From: Diplonema japonicum
Lineage: Eukaryota; Euglenozoa; Diplonemea; Diplonemida; Diplonemidae
Direction of reading: 5' to 3'
Assembly: GCA_964019335.1 (NCBI GenBank)
Contig: OZ025674.1
Location: forward strand, 576,835 to 640,834
DNA: 64,000 bases
Shown: piece after piece, positions 12,930 to 23,777 of the stretch
Layout of the letters: every line of letters starts with the position of its first letter
Numbering within the stretch: the first letter of the stretch is position 1
Translations under genes and position numbers: made by a program
The notes under the pieces: model-generated
What the model was told of the DNA's origin: nothing
What the model saw: the letters and a program-made list of their open reading frames with translations, nothing else
The model's database searches: none

Positions 12930-13717
12930 ATGTCTGGTGAGCGCAAATTAGGGAAGAAGGCCAAGCTGCCGGATGGGTGGATTACAGTGGCGCCTGTGCT
13001 GGAGGCTTTGGACAGAGATCTGAAGGATTTGTTAGCACAGGGACACGACGGGAAGAGAGTAGTAGAGATGCAGTGGCCGGTGCATCAGGTATGAATGAAG
13101 AGGGTTCATAGGGGTTTTACTTCTAAACATCACCTCAGATCAACTGGCAGAAGTCAAGGTACATTTACGACATGTTTTACATCTACAAGAAGATCAGCAA
13201 GCAAGTGTATGAGTTCTGCATCAAGAACAAGGTGGTGGACTCCAACCTGATTGCAAAGTGGAAAAAGCCTGGGTACGAGAGGCTGTGCTCAACGTACGTC
13301 ATCAACCCAAGGAACTACAACTTTGGGGGTGTGTCAATCTGCCGTGTGCCGAGGCACGACCTAGGTCCCGACCACCCTGCGGTAGAGGACAAGTTTACAG
13401 GGTGCAGGGGGTGCGCAAGTGGCAGGGGCGGGAAGAGAAATATTTTCGGTAATAAATATGGGCAGTACTTAGCCGCCATTCAGTTGAACCGAGAAGAGCG
13501 TGCAGCGAACGGCGAGGAGGTCGAGGCTGACAGCATATGGGCAACAACGGAGGACGAGGCAAAGTTCGACACAGCGAACAGAGACTCAGACGATGAGGAA
13601 GGGAACAGGAGGAAGAGAAGGCGCAAACTGCAGAGGCCGCCTACTGAATCGGAGCGTGAGACCGCGGAGCAGAATAATGAACAGAAGCCGGCTGAGGAGG
13701 CCGCTGAAGAAAAGTAG
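12930..13717 (+). CDS. BUD31: Bud31/G10-like spliceosome protein with degenerate zinc sites (245 aa)
   Basis: Exons 12930-13088 and 13139-13717 with a 50-nt intron in phase 0. Family hallmarks in order: LPDGWITVAP, GKRVVEMQWP, QKSRYIYDMFY, IAKWKKPGYERLC, NFGGVSICRVPRHDL and GCRGCASG. Bud31/G10 is a small nuclear protein of the Prp19-associated splicing machinery. Compared with the usual Cys-rich core (LCC..C..., CICRVP, ECTHCGCRGC), several Cys are replaced here (RLCSTYV, VEDKFTGCRGC), so the zinc-binding centres look incomplete. A ~90-residue charged tail (RRKRRRKLQ, Glu-rich) extends beyond the usual ~150-residue length. The ATG follows an AG at 12918-12919 preceded by a strong pyrimidine tract. 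Confidence 0.9.
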
Positions 13718-13800
13718 TGTTTGCTTGTATCGTTAATCAAATTACCAATTTTTCTTGTTATTGCAGTACAACCCATGCAACCCTCACAGGCACCACATGA

Positions 13801-16800
13801 ATGGATAAGAACCCAGCGGTGGACAGGATATGGGTGTTCCTGAACTTGAAAGATGAAAGCGTGGGGCGAGAGAAAGCAGCCTTATGGCTACTCGCTGGGA
13901 TTGAAATGACTAAGGTATGATGCAAGTTAAAACACCATAAAAGACAGGAAGTGCTGGAAGGGGTGCCCGAGGTACTGAACGAAAGAAAGCACCTGCTGAA
14001 GTTGATTGATAACATCGAGTACGAGACGGGTGTACTTGTAGATGAGCAGCTAGAAGGTGTGGAGACCAATGCATGGATAGACGCGTGCACGGGGCTGAGG
14101 GAAGGTGGCTTTACGGTCACGGAGTGTGTGGACTTGATAGCAGACGCGGCGATGCTGCTTCGGGGCGATGGGGTCAAGCTGAATGGGACGGAAATAGACA
14201 CCGCTCTGGAGGCTATTGAGATAACGTGCGATGAAGAAATAAGAAAAAACAATACAGCTGTCGACACAGAGACTATTGTAGCTGGGGCACGGCAGCTGGG
14301 CTTTGTCGCCCCTCCTAAGGCCGTGTACACTGCGGTCTTAGTTGCCGCTGCTAGGCAAGGCGCCGATCGCCCACCAATAGAGGAACTCATTGACGATGGG
14401 AATGGGCGGGTCGACCTTTTGAACGACGAGCTTGAGCTAGCAGGTGAAACCTTCGGTAGGAACAGGAAGCCGATGCGACCGCTCACTGACGACGACCTAG
14501 AGACATACGAGCACCCCCCGAACAGCGTAGGTCTCCCAAGACGCGGGAGGTTGGTTCCCTTCTGCACAGAGGAGTCTCTGGCAGAAAACGTCCTCGAGGA
14601 GACTCTGAGGTGCTGGTACGGGAAGACCCTCTCTGACCTCGACACCGTCGATGCACCCACAGTGCTTGATGAGATAGTGGCGAACATGAAAGTGCCTAAA
14701 AAGAGCGAAGGGGACGACGTGGGTGACCCCATGGGCATCTTGGCAGATGTGGCGTTTGCTTTAAACGCTCGACTGGGCCCATCGCATCCTCACCTGACTC
14801 CTGCAGGGCTCCTTGTGTTATGGATGTGCACTATGGAAGGCGTTGATATCGACCGCTTGATGAAATACAAAGATGTACCACACGCGAAGGACATGCTGCG
14901 CATGACGGACGCAGGGGGCACGAACGCCACAACGGCGGGTACGGGCGACGAGTACTCAAAGAAGTACGCGGGTAGACGAAACCAGAGCATCCTGCAGGAG
15001 ATTGCCCTCGCCATGCGAGGGATCAAAGACACTTGTGTGGTCCCTTCGTCTGCCTTGATGCTCACCCTTACCACTCTGGACGGGCTCAATAGCAGCTTCT
15101 CCAACGAGTCCATTTACTTGGAAGTGCACGTTAAGGGAATCAATCCGCAGGTGTCAGAGACCAGGATCTATGCCCACAGCATTAGCTTCTCGCAGGTCAT
15201 TATTATACCGCTTACTGCACCAACAGTGTCCATCAAAATCAGTGGGCAAACCGCATCAGGGAAATACATCGGAACTGCCGAAACGAAGTACCCGAACACG
15301 GAAGGTCAGACGCTGAGGCTCCCTTTGACCCCAGCCGAACTACATGTGCACAGGTCTTCGGCAAAGTTTGCAACGATAGGTATCACTACAGCAGAAACGA
15401 ACATGGATCCTAAAACCATGAGCGGTCTGATCGAGTCTCTAGGAGGGAGCGCTCAGAAGTTGTGGGCCAAAGACAAGCTAACAAAATGGGTGAAGGTCAC
15501 TTGCTTGCTGCAAGCGATGCAACAGCTGCAACCTCTTTCTTTGTACCGAGGGATCACGGTGCCAGCAGCAATCGCACAGCGGCACAGCGAACTGCAGAAT
15601 GGTACTCCATACACATGGTTTGCACCTTGTATTGCCTCACATGACGAGTCGGTGGCTCATCAGGGTGAGACTGCAAACTCGCTTCTGTTTAGGTCCGGTG
15701 GCACAGCCGGGATAGATGTGAAGAACATCAGTTACTACCCAGACGAGAAGACAATTATCACAGCACCTTTTGCCACCCACAATGTCGAGGGATCCCAGGG
15801 TACAGCGCCAATCTCAATTACCATGAATGATGCTCCATTGCTCCCGAGTGGTGGCATCGTGATACCTGCGGCACTGCGAAGATTTTACAACAGTTGTCTT
15901 GCTGACCTGACTAGAGCGGATGAGCAGCTGAGGAAGGCTCAGGATAGGAATTGGGCGGAACGATCGCGCCACCTTATTCAGCTTGTTGCAGATGGCGACT
16001 TGAGGCTAAAGCTTCGCGATGAGAAGCAGCACGATGTAGTGCCACAAGTAGACGCTTTACCTGACCATCTTTATGAGCGCGTAGCCGACAGGCTGGCCCC
16101 ACTCCCTCGAGGGGTCGGGCAAAGCATGCCCCATGGACTCACTCCTCTGGTGTTCTGCTCAGCCCGTACCACTGCACCCCAACTGCTGTCAGAGCTTATT
16201 CTGCTATGGTTTGATAAGGAGGGTGATGTGCTTGACGAGCTCATGGAGAATCTCATGCTGCCTGACGAAGCAACCGCTCTAACAGTCCTGTCTCACCTTG
16301 CTGCATCACTAGCTCAGTTACATGCTAACCAGCCGCGTAACTGGATGGAGATCTTGATTCTTGTTTTCATTTCTCTTGAAAGCAACGACGTAGACAGGCT
16401 GTGTCTTCTGGATGACGTGCCATCGGCATTGAGTCCCTTGGCCGAAAAGGAAGAGTATGTGTTACGAATGGAGAACAGCAGGAATGTGTCAATCTTACCT
16501 GTGTTCAGCAGTGCTTTGGCTAGCATGGCTGACTACCAGCTCAGTGCCACACTCGCTTCGAATGCATCGGAAGCTAAGAGAGCCGCACTCATCGAGCCCT
16601 ACAAGGCCTCGAAGGAAATAGTTTCTAAATGGATAAAAATCATAGGACTCACGATGGCGATGTGTGAACCGATCTCTGGTGAGCTAGTAAGGTGCGCCAC
16701 CCCAGCACCAGGTGAGACGGAGAGGATCAGTTCCATCGAGACTGGGTCTTGGGGTCTGTGGGCAGCACCTTCTTTATGTAGTAGAGAAGAAGTGCCTGTC

Positions 16801-19651
16801 GTCGCGAGGGAAGGCGCACTGAAGGTGAAGTACACTATAAAAGGAATTGTCGAAGCTTTGGACTTGTCACCTTACCGGGCACAGCACTGTCCTGGCGACA
16901 CGTCTCCTGCTATCTTGTTGCCACCATTTGTATCATACTTGATCGGCGATATTGAGGTGAATAACAACAATATGTCAATAGAGCTTCTGACCCGAGACGT
17001 GCTATCTAGCGTGCACCCAGCAATACGGAAATGGCGTGAGGCAATCGACAGCGACTCTCTAAAAGCTGACTCAAGGCTCAAGGAAGCGCATAGCATGTCT
17101 GTGAAGCTGAAGCAGCAGGAGATGGTGCGGCGACATGAGGTGAGCCTTGGGAAACGTGTCGTCTTGCCAAGTGTGCAAACCGTGCATACAACGCTAGAGA
17201 CACAGAAGGAATACAGATACTTGATTCAAGATGAAGTGCTAACCACGCACTGTGACCATGCTTCAGTGGGGACAGTTGGCAACGTGACTGATGCTGTAGT
17301 GACGAATGTATCTGATCTCAGGCGCAACATGCGCGAACTCGCTGCGGAGATGAGAGGCGAGGTGCTGCATGCTGAATACAAGCCACCGCCTCCTCCGCCA
17401 AAGGTTGTGAGCGTAGCCTTTGACGATGGGTCAATTTACCTGCTTCCCACGGAACTATTGACGGTGCACCCCGTGTCGTGGATGCCGAAGATGCCTTCGA
17501 CCGTGCAGGTGTGCATACGGTACTGCGAACTAGAAGAAGGCGTGCAAGGCGCACGTGCAAGGATGCTTATCGATGGGGGTGATGATACAAGGGTCACCGA
17601 TGCGCCCCTCAACGACCAAGCTTCGTATGCCTCCGTTTCACTAGACGAAGAAGAGCTGGACGACACACGGCCGCCTGTGCGGCCTGGGGATCCTGCACGG
17701 CCAGTTTGGGAGGAAGCTTTCGACATCGAGGTTGACAAGATCAGGCTTGCAGAGGCCCCGCTGGAGCTGCTGTTCAATGTATTTGCGGAGACCATAGAAG
17801 AGGAGATGGATGAGTATGACTACATCGTGAGGGATCTTAATGAGGGTGAGGATGAGTCTGTGATAGGCGTTGCTTCCCTAACGTTGCCTATCCACATATT
17901 GTTGGAGAATATTGACAAGCCGCGACAATTCCCCCTTGCATTGAAGCACCCCAAAGAGGGGATGCCCGACACCATGACAGTGCTTAAAGTGGGCGAAGAC
18001 CCCATCCCGTACTCTGTTGGAACCCTTCACATTTCGCTACAGATGATTAAGGATGACACAGAGGAGGAAGAGGAAGAACTGAGCGACCCCTTGGCAGAGA
18101 ATGCGGAGCCTTTAAGGTATGCTTCATGGTGAACTTCAATACAAGACAGCTGGCGGAAGGGCGAGTATGCGTCTGACAGAATTTGCACAGCGTGTGACGT
18201 GGGTGGTGAAGAATACGCTGAAGCACGCTACGTGTGTGCACAGTGCGACGCAAAGCTGTGCGAAGACTGCTGGGAGATGGACCACAAGGACCCCAAGACT
18301 CATGACCACAAGAAGTTGCTGCTGTACTATCACTGTGACTTCTGTTTCGTGGATACTGAGATGCTTAGTAGCTCAGACGGTAGACCTGCGCTGTGGGCTT
18401 GCGAAGATTGCGATCTAAACCTTTGTAAAAGCTGTTGGTACGACGAGCACAAGCATCCACAACGCCGAAGCCACGAAAAGGAGTTCCTCTATCCTGGTAC
18501 TGAGACTGGAGAATGGGCGGCTGCTACTGTTCTGGCGCAGACCGTGTCCTACCACACGGACAGGTTCTTCTCCGATGCCATATCGTTCAGGACTGCTGCC
18601 TTCCTCTTGTGCGGTGCATGTAACGAGAAAGATGCCGTGTACAGCTGGCCGGTACCTTTTGAAGGTGGTGAAGGTTTCACTCCTTTTCTGCTATGTTCAG
18701 AGCACATGGTCACACAGAAGCAAGAGCACGAAGACGACCTTGCGGAGGCTGAGGCTAACAACCTGCCTCTTCCACCTGAAAGACCAAGCCCTACTTTGTT
18801 AATGGATGCATGCTACTTGTGCAGCGGGCTTGAAGGCAAGCCTGCCGTTTATACCTGCAAGGAGTGCAATATCCCTCTTTGTTCAGTTTGCTGGAAGAAT
18901 CAGCATCGGCACCCTCAGCGAAGGAGCCATAAGAAGGAGGTGAACATGCAATCTGCGACGCATGGGTTGGCTCATGACCTTCTTTGCAAGATAGAAGATG
19001 CAGTGGCGCGCATGGAGATGGTGACAAGAGTGGAAGAGCCATTGGTATGCTATTGCTTGTTTGCTTGCTTTTTAACACAAACAGATGACGGTTGTGAAGA
19101 GGAGTAACGAAGCAGACGTGTGGAGAGCAAGGCTGCGTGCGCAAGAGGAAGGCCTTGTGCATGCTGTGGAGGTTGCCGAAATGCGCAACGAGCGAGATGA
19201 GAGGGCACGGGCGCGATCTGCACGTGACGGAGAAGTGCTCACAAAGCATAACGGGTACATAAGCAGTGGTGGCGACATCGGTATCTCGCAACGCCTCACT
19301 ATCGAAGAGGCGAAGGAGATGTGTCTAAAGATACCAGACTGCAAAGGCTTCACTTTCAAGGAAGAGCCGCACAATAATAAGGTTCGTGTATTCTTCAAAA
19401 ACACGTGGAACCTGCAAGGCAGGAGCAAAGGATGGACATCGTTCCGAAAGGAGGACAAGCCTATTCTAGGGCTGTGCCACCATGGCGCCCTCAAGGCTTA
19501 CTGCGGTGAGTGCCACAAGGAGAAGAACCAGCGGAAGCCTGTTGGTTTAGCAGCCATCGGGGCCATTGACCCAGCGGTGGGTGTTCCCAGCTACAAGGAT
19601 CCCGATGCTCTTGAGGCAAGACTTGCAAATATGATATGGAATAGTGCCTAG
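13801..19651 (+). CDS. Multidomain protein: two ART-fold-like modules, C2-like domain, B-box zinc fingers, PAN-like tail (1,914 aa)
   Basis: Exons 13801-13914, 13948-18116, 18150-19044 and 19085-19651 (introns of 33, 33 and 40 nt) add up to 1,914 codons plus stop. A helical ~500-residue N-terminus with a C2-like beta region precedes an ADP-ribosyltransferase-like module: LYRG (Arg572), a Ser motif region at ~596 (WFAPCIASHDE) and YYPDEKTI (Glu638, with Thr640 where the second Glu of ExE is expected). A second, more diverged copy repeats the helical block and Arg953. Then come a Pro run, a C2-like region near 1290 (PVWEEAFDIEV), three or four B-box-like zinc sites (for example CEDCDLNLCKSCW, CKECNIPLCSVCW) and a PAN/apple-like region (EEAKEMCLKIPDCKGF). 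The ART assignment is by motif order only. It may be a cytosolic membrane-linked signalling protein; catalytic activity is doubtful. Confidence 0.65.
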
Positions 19652-19667
19652 ATTATTGTATTTTAAA

Positions 19668-19718
19668 CATAGATTTTTTTTTCTTCCTCCGAATGTTATT
19701 TACTCAGCACAGAATATG
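19668..19718 (+). promoter_or_regulatory. Candidate polypyrimidine tract and trans-splice acceptor before the B-box/WW gene
   Basis: A run of T and C (TTTTTTTTTCTTCCTCC, ~19674-19690) precedes ACTCAGCACAG (AG 19711-19712) and the ATG at 19716. Confidence 0.5.
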
Positions 19719-21380
19719 GCCGACGATGAAGCTGAGAAGAGTAGCAAAAAAGAGGAAGACAAAGAAGAGAATGTAGACGAGGAGCAGGAGGTGCAAGAAA
19801 TAAAGGAAAAAGATGAAACTGCAGAAGCAGCGGAGCAAGCAGGTGAGGAGGTCAATGAAGGAGAAGTGCAAACGGAGAACGAAGCTGCACAGTCTGCAGA
19901 ACCTAAGGATCATGTACAAAGCGTAGAACAAGGGGAGGGTGACTCAACTGTTGTTGAAGCATCGCCAGAGCCCGATTCCGAGCCTGTATTAGAACCTGAC
20001 CCATCTCCTGTTCCAGAACCTGCTCCCGTACCTGAGGTTGAACCTGAAAAGACAGAGCCCGAGCCGACTCAAGAGGGCACGGCTGAAAAAACTGAAAGTG
20101 TCCCCAAAAAGAAAGGAAAGCGAAAGCGTAAAAAGAAAAAGGCACAAGATGACGAGATCGTACCACCAGAAGAAACCAATGATGCAACCGAAGAGCCACT
20201 CAAGCAATACACGTGCGAGGACTGTCTTGAAGAGGCTGCTGCTGTAGAGTGCACAACTTGTGATTTGAGGTTGTGCCAACGCTGTAGTGACATCATCCAC
20301 CAGAGGAGGGCATTTTCGTCACACTCGCTAAGTCCTATCAAGGCTGTAGCCAAACATATGTGTCTGAGATGTGGTGAGAATGCTTCCATGGCGATGTGCG
20401 ACGAGGGCTGCTTGGGTGGTGCGGCCATGTGCGTTCAGTGCTGGTTCGCTGTGCACAGCACGTCTGATAAAATAGCACACAAACCACAGTTCCTTTTGTG
20501 GCCGTGTGAAAAGTGCTACACTGAACGGCAGTGCGAAGGGACTGGCAAGGCACCCCCTGCGATATGGAAGTGCGAGACGTGCAACGTGAACCTGTGCCGT
20601 TCCTGTTGGCGCAGCGTGCACCAGGTGGGCAGTCCTGCTAGTTACCACATTCCGACGGAGCTGTATCCGAAAGAGAATAGCCCTCTGTTGTTGATGGAGA
20701 AAAGCCAGAAATGTGAGATTAGCCAACCGCCGTACCTTCCACCATCACCCCCAACAGGTACGCCTGCTGTGCACCCGAGTCCCGCAGGCCCACGCAGACA
20801 GTCGGCAGTGTCGATCGCGTCTCCTTTTTCAGCACCAGCACCATCCCCGCTGCCTTCGTCGCCCAACTCCAAAAGGGAAGGTGTTGTGCAGCACTTTTAC
20901 ACAGCAAATGACTTGAACAGAGAGGGTCCAGACCGCCGTTCACTTCATGAGAGGGTTAGTGCTACTGAGCAGGAAGCTGTTCGCCGCGAGTGGTCGCGCA
21001 CAGGGGTCAATCCTTATCACAGATACCGCCTCATGAATTACTTCAATGTGCGCTGCCCTTCGAAATTACCGTCGGTGGTGTCAACGTTACACGCTTTTGA
21101 AGGAAGAGAGAGCGAACTCTTTGCAAGACTGGCGGAAGCCCATGGAGAAGAGCCCAAATATGACCATCTTGCGCAGGCCATGCGGCCGGGATGGAGGGCC
21201 GTGCAATCCCCACAGGGCGAAGTCTTTTACTTGCACCAGCGTGGCGCCAAACAGTGGGCGCATCCCACGGCACATTCTTATTTAGCCTCATTGGCTCCTA
21301 TTTCCACACCAGCCGCTCAGCTGGCGACCTTTGGCCACAGGGGCCTCATGGTGCATGAGGACACCAAACGAACACGTTGA
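19716..21380 (+). CDS. Acidic B-box zinc-finger protein with WW-like domain (554 aa)
   Basis: The start is the ATG four bases after an AG (19711-19712) and a T/C tract, not the open frame further upstream. The N-terminus (~140 residues) is Glu/Lys-rich and ends in Pro-Glu repeats, followed by a basic cluster (KKKGKRKRKKKK) that could be a nuclear signal. Three B-box-type zinc-binding blocks follow (CEDCLEEAAAVECTTC, CLRCGENASMAMC, CETCNVNLCRSCW...H). A Pro/Ser-rich linker leads to a helical motif (LHAFEGRESELFARL) like one seen in many protist proteins, and to a WW-like domain (GWRAVQ...FYLHQ...QWAHP). I infer a scaffold that binds proline-rich partners. The B-boxes resemble those of the preceding gene, suggesting related origin. 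Confidence 0.7.
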   Translation: MADDEAEKSSKKEEDKEENVDEEQEVQEIKEKDETAEAAEQAGEEVNEGEVQTENEAAQSAEPKDHVQSVEQGEGDSTVVEASPEPDSEPVLEPDPSPVPEPAPVPEVEPEKTEPEPTQEGTAEKTESVPKKKGKRKRKKKKAQDDEIVPPEETNDATEEPLKQYTCEDCLEEAAAVECTTCDLRLCQRCSDIIHQRRAFSSHSLSPIKAVAKHMCLRCGENASMAMCDEGCLGGAAMCVQCWFAVHSTSDKIAHKPQFLLWPCEKCYTERQCEGTGKAPPAIWKCETCNVNLCRSCWRSVHQVGSPASYHIPTELYPKENSPLLLMEKSQKCEISQPPYLPPSPPTGTPAVHPSPAGPRRQSAVSIASPFSAPAPSPLPSSPNSKREGVVQHFYTANDLNREGPDRRSLHERVSATEQEAVRREWSRTGVNPYHRYRLMNYFNVRCPSKLPSVVSTLHAFEGRESELFARLAEAHGEEPKYDHLAQAMRPGWRAVQSPQGEVFYLHQRGAKQWAHPTAHSYLASLAPISTPAAQLATFGHRGLMVHEDTKRTR

Positions 21381-21520
21381 TTGTACACGTTTATTTTTTT
21401 TTCTCAAAGTTGTAGTATTTTCTTTTTTTGCCCTAACAGCTATTGTCTTTGCTACAACTTGTAGTGGCAAAAAAAGCGTTGCTCATTTTTTAAGACAGCA
21501 ATGAAAGGTAATGGAATAAT

Positions 21521-22390
21521 ATGCAACGAGTAGGCGAGTCAGTGTTATACGCTGCGGCACGGACCGGGAGCGACATCGTGTGCACACGGCTCATCCAGGA
21601 GCACTTCGGGAGGCGGGAGCCGGTGGCGGTCGATATGCCACTCGTATTGAGAGAGTTCGCACTGCAGAATAGGTACTACTTAGCGAAGCATGTGTTGGAA
21701 GTGTTGGCGGTACAAGGCACGGCACATCCCAGCTATTATTTGCATACGGCTTCGTTTGCACCCAGTTACGAAGAGGCAGAGGAAGTGTTGAGAAACATAG
21801 AGTTCAGCAACGGTGTAGCGTACTCATTGATGGCAGCTTGCATGACGAACAGGAATTCTCCAAAGGCGGAGGAGATTCTCCAGAGAATGGAAGAGAAAGG
21901 TTTAGAAGTAACATCTCAGCATTACGCTGCGCTACTGAGGTGCTACACAGACTTCGCGGACGTCGAGAGGTTGTGGAAGGAAATCATCGAGCAAAAAAAG
22001 CAAACTGTTACAACCAGCAAGATGTTCTTCCTTGCGTGTGGTGATGCTGCAAAGTCACGCCGTGATAAGTACGTGCTGCATGCAGAAGCCCACTGGAACG
22101 AAATACGGCACAAAGGGTACTACAGCAACAAATGGCTTTGGGCAGCAATGATGCGGGTCTACTGCAAGAGCCACGATGTCACGTCTGCCGAGGCCTTTTA
22201 CAGAGTGTGCCAACAGCATGCAAAAGATAACACAATCCTTCTGCGGACGCACCACCTTGAGAACTATCTGAAGCAAGCCAGGCTTCAAGGCAACGCCCCT
22301 GACGATGACGACACAAATCTAGACATCTTGTGCCTTTGGTATTTCCTGCTCAGCATGAGAGTGTACTTTTATTACAGGGGTGGGATATGA
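21521..22390 (+). CDS. Pentatricopeptide-repeat-like protein (276-289 aa)
   Basis: Helical-repeat protein with PPR-like units: AYSLMAACMTNRNSPKAEEILQRM, HYAALLRCYTDFADVERLW and LWAAMMRVYCKSHDVTSAEAFYR, spaced about 35 residues apart. PPR proteins bind organellar RNA, and in trans-splicing protists many act in mitochondrial RNA processing. The 3' end is ambiguous: 22339-22377 (GTATTT...TTACAG, 39 nt) is either a stopless intron, giving 276 residues ending LCLWGGI, or is translated, giving 289. The TGA at 22388-22390 overlaps the ATG of the next gene. Two short upstream ATGs (21499, 21511) in other frames follow the nearest AG. Confidence 0.65.
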   Translation: MQRVGESVLYAAARTGSDIVCTRLIQEHFGRREPVAVDMPLVLREFALQNRYYLAKHVLEVLAVQGTAHPSYYLHTASFAPSYEEAEEVLRNIEFSNGVAYSLMAACMTNRNSPKAEEILQRMEEKGLEVTSQHYAALLRCYTDFADVERLWKEIIEQKKQTVTTSKMFFLACGDAAKSRRDKYVLHAEAHWNEIRHKGYYSNKWLWAAMMRVYCKSHDVTSAEAFYRVCQQHAKDNTILLRTHHLENYLKQARLQGNAPDDDDTNLDILCLWYFLLSMRVYFYYRGGI

Positions 22391-23719
22391 ATGACAGCAG
22401 CAGCCTGAGCACGTCGTCAGATGATTTCCCGACACCACAGGGAGCTAGATGGAATAGGCCAGTAGCCCGAAGTAAGACAACTGGGAATGGGGTATGAGCT
22501 TCGCTATTTGTTACACACCATTAGGTATCCACGCTTCAGGCAGTACCACGCTCTGTACCCCAGAAGCAGGCGTGGGCTCCGCCAGCACCACCGGCGGATG
22601 AGCCCAGCACGCAGCGCAAGCTGCAGTACGACGCGTCGCACTCTACGGTGTGCAGTATAGAAGTTGACAAGGAGTCGCCAGGTACCACAATTGAGGATAT
22701 TGTGCCTTTGGATAGCCTACGTCGTCTGCGAGACAGTTTCGTGACACATCATCACAAAGCAGCAGTGGGTAGTGAGCCGCAAACGCGACCTAAGCAGCTG
22801 CACGAAAGCCCTGATCGCGTTACTGATGCTGCTGCGACGCAGCCCGAGAATCAGGTACACACACAGCGCCTGAGTCACCCCAAAGACGCCAGGAACATAA
22901 CTGTGAGTTCAGTCGACGTCGCCTCGGAGATGACTCCGCAGAAGGATTTACAGAAGGTCGTGCTAGAACAGGAGGAGCGCATCCGTGACTTGGTTAAAGT
23001 ACTGCAAGAAGCATCGGCCGAAATAAAGAGGGAAAGACGCTTGCGTGAAAAACAGAAAGAAGAATACGACCGGCTGCGCAATGGGAAGGAAGGTATCGCG
23101 TCCGCTGCTATGGTGTCGATGAAGTTAGACAACGAGACACTGGCTCGTGAAGTGCAGCGGCTCCGGGCATCAGAGGCACGACAGTCTGAAATGTATGGTC
23201 AGAAATTGGAGACCATGAGGAATGCATTGCAGCACGTCGAGAAGATGAGGGAAGAAGAGGTCGAAGAGGCAATGAGAAACAGAGAGCAAATAGATGCCTT
23301 GCAGGACGAAGTACGCAGAATGAAAGAGTCAGCAAGGCAGAGGCATGTCCACCAGATAGGCACTAAGGTTAATGAAGACGCACAACTTGTAGAGCGTATG
23401 AAGAGGGCCTTGGCACCGCCACCCGACCCTGAATCCATGGCAGTGCTCATAGACAGCATGGTGCGCGAGCTGAAGCGATTGTGGCGCGAAGAGAATAAAG
23501 AGCTGCTCCTGATAAAAAGGGGAAGAAACCTTTACAGCTTCGGCGAGAGGAAACTCAACCTCCAGCTTGTGAATGGTAAGCTGGCATATCGCGCTGGTGG
23601 GGGGCACAAGGTGTGTTTTTGCATTTAATTCACTGTAACTACTGTAGGACCTGCTGACGTTTCTCGAAACGCAGGAGCGGAGCCGGCGGGCAATTGTGCA
23701 ACATGTACCTTTGATGTAG
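22387..23719 (+). CDS. Coiled-coil protein (420 aa), function unknown
   Basis: Exons 22387-22491, 22525-23610 and 23648-23719; introns 33 and 37 nt, both phase 0. The second acceptor could also be 22539, removing five residues. The N-terminal ~150 residues are Ser/Pro/Gln-rich and probably disordered. About residues 150-310 form a continuous coiled coil rich in Glu/Arg/Lys (VVLEQEERIRDLVKVLQEAS and following). A compact C-terminus (SMVRELKRLWREENKELLLI, then a Gly-rich turn) ends DLLTFLETQERSRR... I do not recognise it. It heads a run of three coiled-coil genes; such proteins in flagellate protists are often cytoskeletal or basal-body parts, but that is inference only. Confidence 0.65.
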
Positions 23720-23757
23720 AATAGAACATAGAGTCTTATTGTGAGGGCACAAGCATT

Positions 23758-23777
23758 TTAACGACACCACAGGAATG
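23758..23777 (+). promoter_or_regulatory. Candidate trans-splice acceptor before the long coiled-coil gene
   Basis: ACGACACCACAG then GA then ATG: the AG is at 23771-23772, two bases before the start codon. The same ACCACAG-GA-ATGG context precedes the PA/ankyrin gene. Inferred from position only. Confidence 0.45.

Noticed and set aside
13758-14738. 326-codon minus-strand open frame (and similar ones at 23639-24286, 29018-29644, 36747-37298, 55478-56437)
   Set aside because: They lie antisense to clearly coding plus-strand exons, are Ser/Cys-rich as expected for mirror frames, and have no family motif or start context.
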